This document shows positions 10,005-22,709 of a stretch of DNA of 64,000 bases, piece by piece. The stretch is taken from positions 1 through 64,000 of the forward strand of contig JACKQL020000002.1 in the NCBI GenBank assembly GCA_018296165.2, in the 5' to 3' direction. Source of the DNA: Termitomyces sp. T153. Taxonomy: Eukaryota; Basidiomycota; Agaricomycetes; Agaricales; Lyophyllaceae. Position numbers and translations under genes: made by a program. Below the pieces are notes generated by a model. That model had not been told where the DNA came from. It saw only the letters and a list, made by a program, of their open reading frames with translations, and ran no database searches. The number at the start of each line of letters is the position of its first letter. The stretch's first letter is position 1.

Positions 10005-10330
10005 CATCCCAGACCCAACCTCACTTCGTTTGGTTAGGTCCTTGATATTCTACTCAATGCTTCATTCCAGACCCAACCTCACTTCATTCGGTTAGGTCCT
10101 TGTATTTCAAACTCAATGCTAAGTCCCAGACCCAACCTCACTTCATTTGGTTAGGTCTTTGTATTTCAAACTTAATGCTAAGTCCCAGACCCAACCTCAC
10201 TTCATTTGGTTAGGTCCTTGTATTTTGAACTCAATGCTTAGTCCCAGACCCAACCTCACTATGTTTGGTTAGGTCTTTGTATTTTGTCAACTCAATGCCA
10301 AAATCCAAACTCAACCTCAGTTTGTCTTTT
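10005..10330. repeat. 59-base-type tandem repeats, about 6 units
   Basis: Units carry the CCCAGACCCAACCTCACTTC core and the GGTTAGGTC complement. The last unit is strongly degraded. Confidence 0.88.
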
Positions 10331-11888
10331 ATCCCAGACCTAACCAAACAAAAGCTGACTTTGGTCTTTCTTTTTTAAATCAATGTGTTGATAATCCTGT
10401 CATTGTCAATGTCAGTAAACATAAGTCTTTACTATAATTTCAATTATATTTCACTCAATCAAATGAACTTTCCTTTATAAGTATTCCATTATTTTTAACA
10501 TAATGCTGAAATCCAGACCAAAACCTCACTTTGCTTGGTTAGATTTTCAATATTCCAACTCTTGCAAGTGATTAACATTAATAGATCATCTATAATATAC
10601 TTGAACATTTAGAATTATTGATCAATCAAAGTCTCCTCCACCTTCTATCTCCTTATTACTCATGCACTTTGAAGAGCATGTTAGACAATTTTTGGACACC
10701 AAAATATACTAAAGAGAAACAAATTAGGGAAAGCAGTCTGAGTAATGAGATATCTACAATCTCATTATTAGTATCACTAAATGATACTAATACTTAGCAA
10801 TCAGACCTTTGACATCACTCATCTGTTGTCTTCAACTTGATATATCTGACTATACAATTATCTAATCACAAACCATACACTTTCAAATCAGAAATCCTGT
10901 GGATCCTCAGAAACAGGACCTAGCCTACAACTATTAGTAGTGACCAAAAAACCTCCTGTTCCTTAACAGAGGACCATCAACTTTGCACATTCTATATTAA
11001 TACTGCCTTCTGAAACTTTTTCCATCTCAAAGTAATCTTCAATGCTCTCTTTACTAATAGTAGCATACTAAATTAAATCCACCATCCTTTTTCAGGGCTG
11101 TCATAATGTAGTCAAATATCTATTGAGAGCAGGAAAAGTTGGAGATGATCAGGAGTAAGTTGACTCTAAGACATAGGAACTGATTACTGTAAAATTATAA
11201 GAATTCACACTTTCAAGTCTGAACCATACACCTTGAAATCAGAAAGCCAGCATACAGCTATCAGCACAGTCCAAGTATAGCTTCACTTTGTTTGGTCAAG
11301 GATTTGAATTTACAATTCAATGTTGGTACTACCTAACATCACAGAATACACATTCCAAGTTAGGGGATATCAGCAATCAAATTCAAGTCAGATTTATAGT
11401 CAAAACATACTGTATGTCATAAACCTCTCAAAGTCCCTCAGGAACCATAGTTGGCTAGAGATATACACTGGGCAACTATTCTCCTTTCCAAAGAATAAGT
11501 AGAAGCTTTTAAGAGTCAGAGAAACACCTTATACCATTTTTGATCATGGATTTCATTGTTCTGGACTTTCTTTCTTTTCCAAAGAACAGCCAGAAGTGTT
11601 GCTTGAAGAGGTACATTGAAAGACAGTACATTTCACATAAGTAATGCCTGAAAAAGGCTGAAAATTACCTGAAATATCAATCTTAATGGCTTGAAAAAAC
11701 AATAGATTCATGCTATCAACCAAAGCTGTCTGTTTTTCCCTATTCAAAGTGTGAACAAAGAGCCAACTACCTTAAAAGGCAATTCTTATGTAAGAATTGG
11801 TCAGCATTAGTCAGGCTTACTTCAGCAGAATCCCAAAAAGTCATCCACACAGCCCACTTTCCCAGGAGTCGTCCCATATATTATAGAC

Positions 11889-11926
11889 GAGCTACGCCCC
11901 ATGCCTTTGGCATGGGCCTGTAGCTC
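11889..11926. repeat. Helitron 38-base palindrome (copy IV), with compensated change
   Basis: The inner stem reads CCCATGCC-TTT-GGCATGGG. Relative to copies II and III one G-C pair has become A-T on both arms, so pairing is kept. Confidence 0.9.
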
Positions 11927-11934
11927 TTGCTTCA

Positions 11935-12280
11935 TCCCAGACCCAACCTCACTTTGTTTGGTTAGGTCCTCGATATTCTACTCAATGCTTCATCCCAGAC
12001 CCAACCTCACTTTGTTTGGTTAGGTCCTCGATATTCTACTCAATGCTTCATCCCAGACCCAACCTCACTTTGTTCGGTTAGGTCCTTGTATTTCAAACTT
12101 AATGCTTCATCCCAGACCCAACCTCACTTTGTTCAGTTAGGTCTTTGTATTTCAAACTCAATGCTAAGTCCCAGACCCAACCTCACTTTGTTTGGTTAGG
12201 TCTTTGTATTTCAAACTCAATGCTAATTCCCAGACCCAACCTCACTTCATTTGGTTAGGTCTTTGTATTTTGTTGACCAA
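11935..12280. repeat. 59-base-type tandem repeats, 6 units (copy IV)
   Basis: Units with the same ACCCAACC and GGTTAGGT complementary blocks as in copies II and III, slightly more diverged. Confidence 0.88.
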
Positions 12281-12565
12281 GTGTTGCTTTTCTCTTACCA
12301 TTCAATACACTGAGATTTCATCTATAAACCAATCATGTATCTATATTACATTATTAACAAAATACTACAATGTCCACTGGTATATATTAGAGATGCTGAA
12401 AATTAAATTATAAAAGTTAGTACTAACCAACCAATTATTTAAACTGTCACACTTACATTTGTAAACCATTAAGAATATCTATACTACATGGTCCAGCTAT
12501 AGACATTAGGTGCTGAAGTTCATAGAAGTTAGCAATTTCTTGCTTGAGTCCAACAAAACTCACAC

Positions 12566-15500
12566 TTACATTTGTAAACCATTCAGGATTTCCTGATAGA
12601 CAATATTTGCAGTCTTTCTTGATGTGTTTTCTGGGTCTAAGATGACTTTGATACAATCTCCTGATGTGCACCAAGAGAGTGCAACATAAAGTTGGCCATG
12701 TGAAAAAACTCCTGATTGAAGGTCCAATCCAACATGCTTGACTGATTGACCCTGAGACTTGTTGATAGTCATAGCAAAGGCCAATCAAACTGTGAATTGT
12801 CTCCTGTGCAATGGAATTGGCAAATCTTCTTCAGACACATCCATGTTGATTCTTGGAATCAAAACAATTGATCCTGCAAACTTGGCATCCCCACTGATGA
12901 TCCTACATCTGAGAACTCTAGTGCTGATGTGAGTGACAATCATTCTTGTCCCATTGCAAAGTCCTTTGGTTGTATCCAGATTCCTGAGCAGCATAACAGG
13001 AACACCAATCTTCAGAGCCAATTTAGCCAAAGGCAAACTGCTGGCTCTGAGAGAGTTGAGGTATTCCATTGGATACAATCCAAGGCCATTAGGATTTCCA
13101 TCATCAGATATGACAGAGTCTGCACTCTGCAAGATTTTCTCTTCTCCTGGACATCTCTGCAGAACTTCAGAGTTGATATCCTCTACATCAGAGTTCTTGC
13201 CAGAAAGGATGGAACGGTCCAGGTAATACTGATCATCTTGATGGTGATCAATATGAGGATAAGTGGAAGAGATCAATCCAGTGACAGAATTGTCATCACA
13301 GATCATGGTTTCTGGAAGTTGTACTGTTTCTCCAGGCCCAAGGTTTTTTCCAGCACCAACATCCAATAACCAAGCTGCATGAGCAATGTTATCAGGAGTC
13401 TGATCCAATCTCATGTTTTGAACCAAGTAGTGGACTTGAATCTGATCCCAAAGTCTTCCCCTTTTGAGTGAAGCAGCAATCATCTGCTGCCTGAGTCCTC
13501 GTTGGATAACTGGGAGAGTTTGCCTGAAATCTCCTCCAAACACCACAGTCACTCCACCAAAAGGAACATCCTTCTCCAGGATGTCTCTGAACCCTCGATC
13601 CACAGAGTCAATGGCATTTTTGTGTTGCATTGGGACTTCATCCCAGATGACAACTTTGGTCTGGAGTAAGAGTTGAGACAACTGAGTTCCTCTTTTGATA
13701 TTGGCAATGGATGTATCCAAAGCAGGAATGGGGATTTTGAACCTTGAATGTGCAGTTCTACCACCCTCCAGCAATAAGGCAGCAATCCCAGATGATGCTA
13801 CACATAATGCCACATCTCCATTGGACCGAACAGCAGAAGCCAAAGTGTTGCAGACAAATGTTTTGCCACATCCACCTGCACTGTGAATGAATATCATCTT
13901 GCCCAAGTTCTTGTCCACAGAGTCCATAACTTCATTGAAGGCCCCCAGTTGTTCACCATTAAATCTGGCCTTGTTTTCATCCACCCTCCTCTTCAACTCC
14001 TCAACATCATAATCTGTTTCTTCTTGCAAAAGCCTATTTCCTGAAATCATTTAATCAGTATCAATGTCAACTCTTTATACAATGTCCAACTTGCCTGGAA
14101 TCACATTCCAAACTTGTTGGGGTTCTGGCATGTTTGGAAAGTCTTGAAGAGTCTTGCCAAAATTCTTCAGATTGTCATTGATTAGATAAAGGCCATAGTC
14201 ATAGACATCTTCATCAGTAAAGACTCTGTCCCTGTACTGCCTGATATTCTCCAATCTGTGTTGAAGATCATCACAAATGGAGTGCTTGAATTCGTTCCAT
14301 AGAGCCTCTGGAGTGGTAGGAGCACAGTGGAATAGGATAGTGCAAAAGAGCTGTCTGAGAGCTGATCCTGATTGGATTGGAGCAGCTTCAGCAAGACACT
14401 GCCTCCATTCTGCATCATCTTCTAGAAGACCAAGGGCCTTGCATGCCTCCTTGTAAGTAGGATAAGTGTGGCCATTGACTGTCCTGAGATCAGCCCATGA
14501 TGTTGCATTGGTCACAACTGTCAGGAGCATCCTAAGGTAGAACCTTTCTCCCTGTTGGGGTGAAGCAAAGTACATCCTCCCAATAGCTGTTCCTCTCTGC
14601 CTCTCCTTCCAGGTCCTTTTGGAAGCTTCATAGACAAACTTGGTTGGAAAGCTCTGATAAGTGGTGTTGTTATTAGGGAATCTGGCATTGGCTTCAAACC
14701 AAGCAGTGAGTGCAGTCTTGTTTGCATTAGGCCTAGCAGCTACCATCTCCAAAGGTTCATTATCCTGAAAGTAGACTTCATGTTGGCCCTCCAAATGCAC
14801 AGGTAATCGATATACAGGGGGATGTTCTCCATGCATGTTGAATTCAAAGATGTCAGCAAGCCTCAGGTGCAGAGATGTATCTGGCATCCAAGTGTTCCTT
14901 GATTTCATCCCTCTGGTCCATCTGCTCTCCAGCAATCTCCAAAGTTGTCCTATCATGGCCTTTGTAGATGTACTTGTGAATGTACTTGATGGCTTCTACT
15001 GAAGCACAGACCTCCACATTGATGTGACATTTGTACTTGGCTGAGAGATAAGGATTATATGGAACAACATCTCGATTGTCATAACGATGACCATTCTTTT
15101 CAAAGAAGCGTCCATTGTCAGGTCTGGCATATTGAGGATAGCCATTGTCTCCATACTGAGTAGCCTCTTGGAATTCCTTTGGGTATTTCTTGGAACATTT
15201 GCCATCTACCATGCACTTAGCATTGGGTTTGGCAGCTCCACATGGACCATGGACCATGTTGGCAGTAACAACCTGACAACAAAGATAAGTAACTGAATTC
15301 AGGATTCAAACAAAGCCAATACCTGATACAATTGAGGCTGAGTGACTGGATCTGGAATTTGGGCAGAGACAATGGAATCCACATCAGGTGCATCCTTGAT
15401 CCTGTGATGGCGATGGAAAAAGATCAAGATGTGCATATGTGGAAGTCCTCTCTTTTGGAATTCAATGGTATGAACATAAGCCACACAGCTGCCAAAGAGA

Positions 15501-16440
15501 CCTTCCTTGATCTCCTTTACCACAGCATTTTTCTTGAGTTCAAAAACTCTGGCAACAATATCAGGTCGATCAGCAGCTGTTTGCTTCTTCCCATTGACTG
15601 CAGGTTCCTTCAAGAGAGCTTCTTCAATTTCTGACCACTTTGGATTGGCAGTCATAGTCAAGAAGAGGTCAGGTTTTCCAAAATTCCTGCAGATAGCCAT
15701 AGAGTCCTGGAATAATTGCTGCATCTGTCGATCACTTCCAGTATGGGAGGATGGGAGGATAACACGTCAGCTTTGTGGGGTGACTTGTTCATCTCCAGCA
15801 GCAGCATCCACTACTCCCTGATAAACTTCAGCTCTGATCTTCTTCTGATTGTGTCAAATCCAATTCAACTTGTTTTGTTCAGTGGAAGCCCATGCATCTA
15901 CAACATATTGTTGAAATAGCCTCCCACTCCAGAGTAATGGTGCATTGAATTCCAAAGTCCTTTGCTGCAGCCTGTATGCATAATATGCTGTTTGGGTGAC
16001 CTTTGCTGATCTTTGTTGATTCTGTGGTCCAAAATGAGAGCAAATGTTGGTGTGAAATCCAGGCTGTCCAGTGGGAAAGATGATGGTATAATGTAATGGA
16101 GTGTAATATGGGTGCAAGTGACTGATCTGCTTCAATTGACCTCCATGCAAGTGCAAGACTATATCACAATCATTTGATCGCTCTTCTGAGCCATCTCCTG
16201 GAATTACAGCTGCAACTCCCTCCTGTTCATTAGGGTCATTATAGCATCGAGGATCTCCAAAATCAGCTGTAAGCTTGACAGAAAGCCTTTGTGGTTGGCC
16301 TTCTGGAACTTCTCCCATGATCTGCCTGGCCTGCTTGTATAAGCCAATGAAGGGATTGACTCTAGCAAGCATATCCTGCAAAGAGGCCATTATCTGAGGA
16401 TCAAGCCTGGGATTGTTCTGTTGACGAATATAGATACTGG
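12566..16440 (-). pseudogene. Helitron Rep-PIF1 helicase, broken
   Basis: Rolling-circle transposase-helicase read from about 16440 leftwards. The order is a Helitron helicase-like N-terminal domain (16390-15857), the HUH nuclease region with LPHMHIL (about 15440), the two-Tyr helix IKYIHKYIYKGHD (about 14960), a linker, and a PIF1-type helicase. The helicase keeps Walker A GGCGKT (about 13880), Walker B VVIWDE, and motif VI NKSQGQS (about 12750). It is disabled by TGA stops at 15854-15856, 15767-15769 and 12785-12787, all in otherwise continuous frame. A small deletion near 14880 also shifts frame after ISAPEAC. An intron of about 49 bases fits between 15299 and 15257, and the junction near 14060 is unresolved. 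The catalytic motifs themselves survive, so the inactivation is probably recent. Confidence 0.9.
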
Positions 16441-17832
16441 GCTGAGAACAGTAGGGCCCAAGGTCTCACATCTAACTAATTATGCAACAGTTTTGCATCC
16501 ATTCATCTGTGCCACAGTCTTGCATTCATATGTCCCCTGTCATTGCTCAGGTGAGCACTCAGCAGTCTTTCAGTTGCAGCCTACAGCTTCATTGTCTTTG
16601 CAGGGTAGCAATTATTCTTCAGTCAAACTATGTTCAGTCAGAATTGCTACTCTACAAAGGTAAGTTATGCTCAATTCATCTGATAAGTTTCATATTTATT
16701 GTTGACTGCAGTATCTCAGTATGAACTTGCTACTATATAAGTGTTTTATTGTCTGGCAAAGTTTGTAACAATGTTACAATTTTAGTTATCTACCTCCACT
16801 AAATGATAGCTAAGGACCTCAGTAAGTTGAATGCAATTTGTTTGCAAACAGGCAGATTACTTACTGGGCAATATTTGTTCCTCAGAATTTCTAGTTGCTT
16901 ATCTGTACAATTTTTGAACACCCTCCCACCACACCCTTGTTATTATTTTATGTTTCCATTAACTTTCCTCTACCTATCACCATGCATACAGTAATCAGCC
17001 CTGGACTTGTTACCACACCAGAAATCAAAAAGTGGCCACTTTTGGCAGCCAATACATGCTAATTCCAATCATCCCATCTCAGTAAGAAATCCTCACCTCA
17101 TGCATTAAGCTGCAGAGGTTACTCAACTATCCACAAATTCAAAGCAGTCCTCTGAAGCAGGCCTTTCTGTGTAGTCATTCAATGCACAAAAATGATTCCC
17201 ATTTCTGGCTATGGTTAATCAATGTATCATTGCATACAACTGGCAACTTCATCATGATGCAGATAAACAATCATTTCTGCCTTCTGTTTCTGTTCTGGTG
17301 ACAGTTGGTCCTCTCCTGAGCAGACCTGACATCCATCCATATCAAAAGAAGCATTCTGCTTTTGGAAGCTGTAGACAGTTATTGTTGGCAGGGTCACCAT
17401 TGGAGCTTGGAAATCACCAACCAATCGTTGGCATTCTTATCTCAATCAGCCTTTGTGACCACTTATGCAAATGTTTCATGTCAGCAAAGCATATGCCCTC
17501 AGCACAGCAGGAAGCAGCACGTATTTTTCTCTACATCGCCTTTTGTGTTGTCAGAATTGGTTACAAGTACAATGTAATCACCTTATTACAATGGCACTCA
17601 ATAATTGTATGTATATGGAGGTGGTCAGGGGGTACAGTCAATATCATATATTAGAACCTTGTAACTACAAGGCAGGCTTGATATATTACAGCTTGTAACG
17701 ACAAGTATCGGCTATATATTGAGAGTTCTGAAGATCTAACAGTCGTCTTCTTTATGTACTAGGCGACGGTAAACGCATGTCCGCTAACAAACATGCAAGG
17801 CCAATTGAATACTCACGAACCGTAGGAATCAA
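16441..17832. other. Helitron 5' side and spacer, no gene seen
   Basis: Low-CpG sequence with repeated pieces such as CTTGTAACTACAAGG/CTTGTAACGACAAG (about 17655-17706), which form small inverted repeats near the right edge of the block. Several short frames lack motifs. Upstream exons of the Helitron protein could lie here but were not recognised. Confidence 0.45.
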
Positions 17833-20800
17833 TTAGTACCATTTCCTCTCAAGCTGTTCCTTTCCAACATCCACGGGTACGACGACGAACGTGCCGTCAG
17901 CTCCGCCTCTAACGATATGATTATCGACAAGGGCCCAAAAGATCCCATAATCATTCGAGGGACCGGAGAACCACCGGACGTGCCCCGTCCGACTGTTAGG
18001 CGCCGTTTTTGAGCTCCAAACATACCCGTTTGTGTCGGCGTTAAAAAAACGGGCCTTTACTGACTTTAGTGTGGTTGGAAACCGATCTGGGCGAATTACA
18101 AGACGTCCATTCACCAGGGACAAATGCAAGGCTGTACCCTTCACTCCCGATGAATATGATATTATGATAGTTTCTTCGTCCATGGCAAAAGAAATAGATT
18201 TCACAGTTGTAAGCTGTGTAGACACACCAAGGAGACTGTGGTGGGCTGTATCCCATATATACACAACACCAAAAGTGGAGATGCCAGCGATACGAGATCC
18301 ACGGCGAGAAAACGTAGCATCAACAATTCGTACAACCTTGTTCTCAGGAAATGGAAGACAACTAGTCCTTCTTGTTCCTGGATCGTGTAGCCACACTCCG
18401 CCGTCTGAGACAGCATACATATGATATCTTCCGTCAGGGGAAAACAACGTCCATTCCACTTGTAAAGGAGTAGCTTTCAATTGATAGTCGGACGACTCAG
18501 AAAGAACGTGCTTTACGATCCCATCCTTGTTAAAGAGGAACAAGTGTTCTCCACTCAGAGAGAATATGGGGCACTTGAAGAACTGTACTTCGCTTTTAGC
18601 ATGACGTGAGGGCCCAGACTGCAACTCGGGATCATAATTGTACAAAAACGATTTCTTCTCAGATCGGCAGTCCCATAGATGAGCGATCCCATGACTGGTC
18701 GCTACAATGAAGTCACCACTAAGGGAGAAACTTAAGTGGTCTATGCTTGAAGAACGCCAAGCTTCTACCCGTCGCGTAAAGTAGCGTCCACCAAGGTAGG
18801 AACCGATGTCAGATAGTTTTTTCCATGATTGCGAACCTTTTATATTCCACATAAACACCGTGCCAAGAGAGTCGCTACAGATAACGATTTCCTTGTCAGG
18901 TGATATGGCAGCACACCAAATGTCAAAGTCGGAGGGAAAGATTTCTATCAAATGACCGCTTTGAAAGTCCCAGAGATAAACACTTTTCTGGGTTATTGTG
19001 AGGATCCCCGTAGAATCACGCGAAACATCCATGAACCTACACTGAGCTTCATGGAGCATTTCCACCTTCCCTGTTGGACAGTCTATCCTTGACCTGACTA
19101 GGACGGAGGGTGATGTGTCTGATATCTCTATCGTGTGCAAACTACCATCCAGAGAAAAAGTGAGCGTAGCGTCCGAGCGAAGCCTCACACTGGGTTCCTC
19201 TATTATGGTGACATGACTGACGATGCCAGTCTCAACATCCGTTTTTATTATGGAGTTGCTCGTGAGCACAGCGATATATTTGCCATCAATCGAGTATGTG
19301 AGCGACCTCACGACGTCCATGATTGGTATTGAGTAGAGGTGCACAAGGTTTTCTGTATTCAAAATCTGGACTTCACTCTGACATTGGGGACCCGATGGTA
19401 GGTAGAAGAGGGCAACTGCGATTGTTGTTCCCAGAGGCGAAATTGCTGAAGAGACGATTCTTTTGTTTGATCCCAACCAAACTGAAATCTTGGGTGAGAA
19501 CCGTCCATCATTTGAATGCCAGTGGAGATCATGATTATCAAGGGACGTGAATATTTGACCCGTGTTTGCGAGATAGCGGAGAGTAAGAGGGCCAGCACCT
19601 TCGTCAACTCCGAAAGAGCGGCATAGCATGGCATTCAAACGCAGTGGATTAACATCAGGATTGTCAACCATTATCCTCAGCGGTTTGTTGTCTCTCTCTG
19701 GAATGTAGGACATACAATACCGCAGCGAGTACTCCAGCTGACTTGGCAATTGAGACATTCCCAACTTGAATTTGTCAAAGTATTGGGTGTCGGTCATGTT
19801 GCGCACGGCAGAATAAGCTCTTGTGATCTGATGTAGACACTGACATGCTAATTCCGTTCTGGAAGCCTCCAAGGAGACACGGAAGCAATCTTCGCAGTTT
19901 TCGCTCGTGATGTACTCAAAGAATGACTTATGGAGTCGCAAGATCGTTTCCCCATTTATGTCGCCTGTACCGGCCACCAAAAGTGTCCGCAGCCGCCGAA
20001 CAAAATGTAGAAGGTCAACATGGGAAGAATGGAGGTCCTTTTTGAGATTAAGCAGAACCTCGAGTTGAATTATGTTTAATGGCTCGAGTGAGGCAACTAC
20101 GGCACCTACAACGCGGCGAAAAGTTTCAAAAGCCCACGAATCTGTGCTGTTTCGATATACAAGGTGAAGGATGACACCATAGAGTGCTTTGATGTCTTGT
20201 TTACCTTCCATTGTCCCAAGATTCTCCATTACTGTGTCAAGGCGTTCAAAACCCCACTCGTCCATCTGCTCTTCCAGGAATTTTGTAGCAGTGACGGCCC
20301 AGATGAAATGTCCTGAAGCATGAGATGCCAAAGCCTGTAAACGCTCCTCTCCTGGCCACATGTTTGGGTTATAACCATACTTTTCAGCAATCCAGGCAAA
20401 TCTCTTGCGTAGATAAATTTCGACGTCACGGACAGATGATTCTGAATTCGTATCAAGGTGTATGTTTTTGACGCGTCTATCCTGCATTGCTTTACTAAAT
20501 GGTCTCTGGATACCGTGTTCAGTCCGACTCGATATGAAAACCTTGACATTTGGAAAGTCCTTGAGAGCGTCGAAGAGGGTAGAGATAATGATTGCGGTCT
20601 CCTCTAATTTGTTCCGTCGGGTCTCGTCCAGTCCGTCAATGACGACAACGACGGGCGCCTTGGGATCAGTCCTGGCAGCTGCTCCCAGAGTCTCTACAAA
20701 GAGTCTCGTTGCTTGTTCACGGGTTATGTTATCGAGGAGCGATAATTTCTGACGTAATGTGTTAAAGACTTGCCGCTCGACAACACCAGAATATTCTGCC

Positions 20801-22200
20801 AGCTGACGGGCAATAGTCGGGAAATACAGATTTGGGTTAGTAGTGACGTCGTTATTTCGATTGATAAAGAACTGTGCCCATAGGATTTTACGATCTTTGC
20901 ACTCGCGAGCGACTGAAGCGGTGACTGCCGATTTACCGCAGCCAGGGTCACCAGTAAGCCACAGGAAGTTTTTCGAACTGTGCGAGATGTCATTGACCCA
21001 CGCGCGTATGTCTGCAAGGACTTCTATTCGCGTGTCCTTGTCACATGGAACCTTCTCTTGCTGGTCGTACCCGACTTTTTCGGCAGTTTTGGGATGCAAG
21101 GAAGTTTGTAGAAATTTCTGGCGATCGTGAGCTTCTTGCTGATTTTGGAGCTCTTCAAGAATGGCCTTCTACAAAAACGAGTTCAAAATGCAGTCAGTGG
21201 TTGAAATGCTGTTGTCACTGACATGATGCTCCTTTTGAGTATTCCTAACGTCCTCCAATGCGCGAGAAATCCTGTCAAAAGATTTGAGGAGGGCCCTGAG
21301 CTTTTGTAAGATGGCATCTAGACCACCTGAAATGACTATGATAGAGCGGTTCTGGAAAAAATGCTCGGCTCATGGAAAAGGGAGAAATACCTATCCGGAA
21401 ACACTCACATGAAATACCTTATGCGCATGGTCCAAGCGTGCTTGGAAGTCGCTGATTTCTTTATCAATCCTTGCGTTCTTTAATGACCACCTTCCATCTT
21501 CCTGGATGTACATCAGGAGTCGGAGCAAGTGAAGGAAGTGCAACACATACCAGTCGTAACACTGCCCACATACATATTTCATTGATTAAGTCCCTAGTTA
21601 CATTGATCAGATTTCGTGTCGGGAAAAAGACCTAGATGGAAGACGCGCACCGCGTCCTGGCAAGGTTCTCCCACGTTGTTTCCGTGACATTCCCGCTTGC
21701 CGCATTCGCAAAAGAGATTTTGACACCATCCACCCATTCAATGATATCTTTCGTAAATCCTACAAGTTCTGGCTGTGCTCTTGAAATGGTCTGAGCCAAC
21801 ACATCGTCAACGGCAATGCTCCAAGAAAATCCGGCAAAAAACATACCGCTCCAAGTTTCACAAGTTGCAACACGGCCTTAACAAGGCCTTTCGCTGGGAA
21901 CGTATCCGGAATTACTTCTACAAGGTCCTTGCCTTGATCGATTGCATAACTTGCACTTTGGAAAACGCGTTGCAAAGTCGTCTCCGGATTTTTGACTTCC
22001 CAGTCGCTTAGAGCAGTAAGAAATGTTGCGTCAAGCTGCCAATCTTCCCAGGGAGGGGAGAATGGAGGTTGAGAGAAGGCCGACCCATTCCTGAGCATGA
22101 AGGAGAGGTTTGAGTACGGGAAACCATGGATAACAATCGGGGCTACCCACAGCGAGAATGATGGATGCAAAGAACTTCCAAGGATACGTAGTCGAGGCAT
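17833..22200 (-). CDS. NACHT-type STAND NTPase with degenerate WD40 half
   Basis: Six exons (22200-21847, 21790-21651, 21593-21551, 21501-21409, 21351-21223, 21168-17833), with introns of 49-57 bases and all frames agreeing, give 1,364 residues. The N-terminal about 270 residues are helical and of the type seen in mushroom NLR-like proteins. The NACHT core has Walker A GDPGCGKSA, Walker B VVVVIDGLDE and the sensor-like VFISSRTE. A helical winged region follows, and the C-terminal half shows repeated WD40-like blades (for example VYLWDFQSG, VFMWNIKG, AHLWDCRSEK, YIWDTAHH). Such proteins are signal-sensing switches and are thought to act in non-self recognition. The first ATG may be in the 5' leader, and a second in-frame Met lies about 35 residues on. 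It is intact. Confidence 0.88.
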
Positions 22201-22709
22201 TCAGAGGTGGTTGTCAAGATGTCGAAAGGAGGGAAAGGCAGTCCGCTTTCGAAATCTGACTGTGTTTGCCCTTACATAAGTTGGTCGGCGAGAAAAGAGC
22301 TGTGTCAGATGTTGATGACATATGGTTACAGCGTTGATGTGTCCGAGTGTGACAGAAGTCTCGAGGAAAGTTCAGCTAGAAGAGAAGGAAAGAAGAAGAA
22401 CCTTGGGCGAAACCATGAACATTCGCTGGGACAGATGAGCACTAAACATTGGGGTAGAAAAATGAAATTCGAAGCCAATCTCAAAACGGAAGCGTACAAA
22501 ATCCACAAGTATCATCATCTGTAGCTTAGGCTGTGTCTGTGCGACGAGATCGGTCTCTGTATGCAATGGACCCGTCATATGCATTAAATAGGAACAAAAG
22601 AAAGGGGGACGTAAAGAAACTCAAAAGAATCTCATATAAAGTAGGATTGTCGTGTGGGTATACATTTTCCATGTTATGGATGGAACATACCTCTAACTGG
22701 GAACAAACC
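22201..22709. other. Spacer between convergent gene ends, no gene seen
   Basis: Contains only short overlapping frames. It holds the promoter side of the NACHT gene and the 3' side of the RS-protein gene. Confidence 0.5.

Larger units (their letters stand above)
9951..11880 (-). mobile_element. Helitron-related copy III (non-autonomous)
   Basis: 3' palindrome at 9961-9998 and about six 59-base-type units to about 10330. This is followed by about 1.2 kb of AT-rich, non-coding sequence (10340-11570) with no recognisable domain. The right end at about 11575-11880 matches the right end of copy I at 7855-8165, including a shared segment around AGAACAGCCAG. Confidence 0.7.
11881..17700 (-). mobile_element. 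Helitron copy IV, carries the Rep/helicase gene
   Basis: 3' end on the left: palindrome 11889-11926, six repeat units 11935-12280, about 280 bases of 3' sequence, then the helicase gene reading leftwards from about 16440. About 1.3 kb of CpG-poor sequence continues to the right up to a change in base composition near 17700. The exact 5' terminus (expected TC) was not identified. The right end does not match the right ends of copies I-III. Confidence 0.75.
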
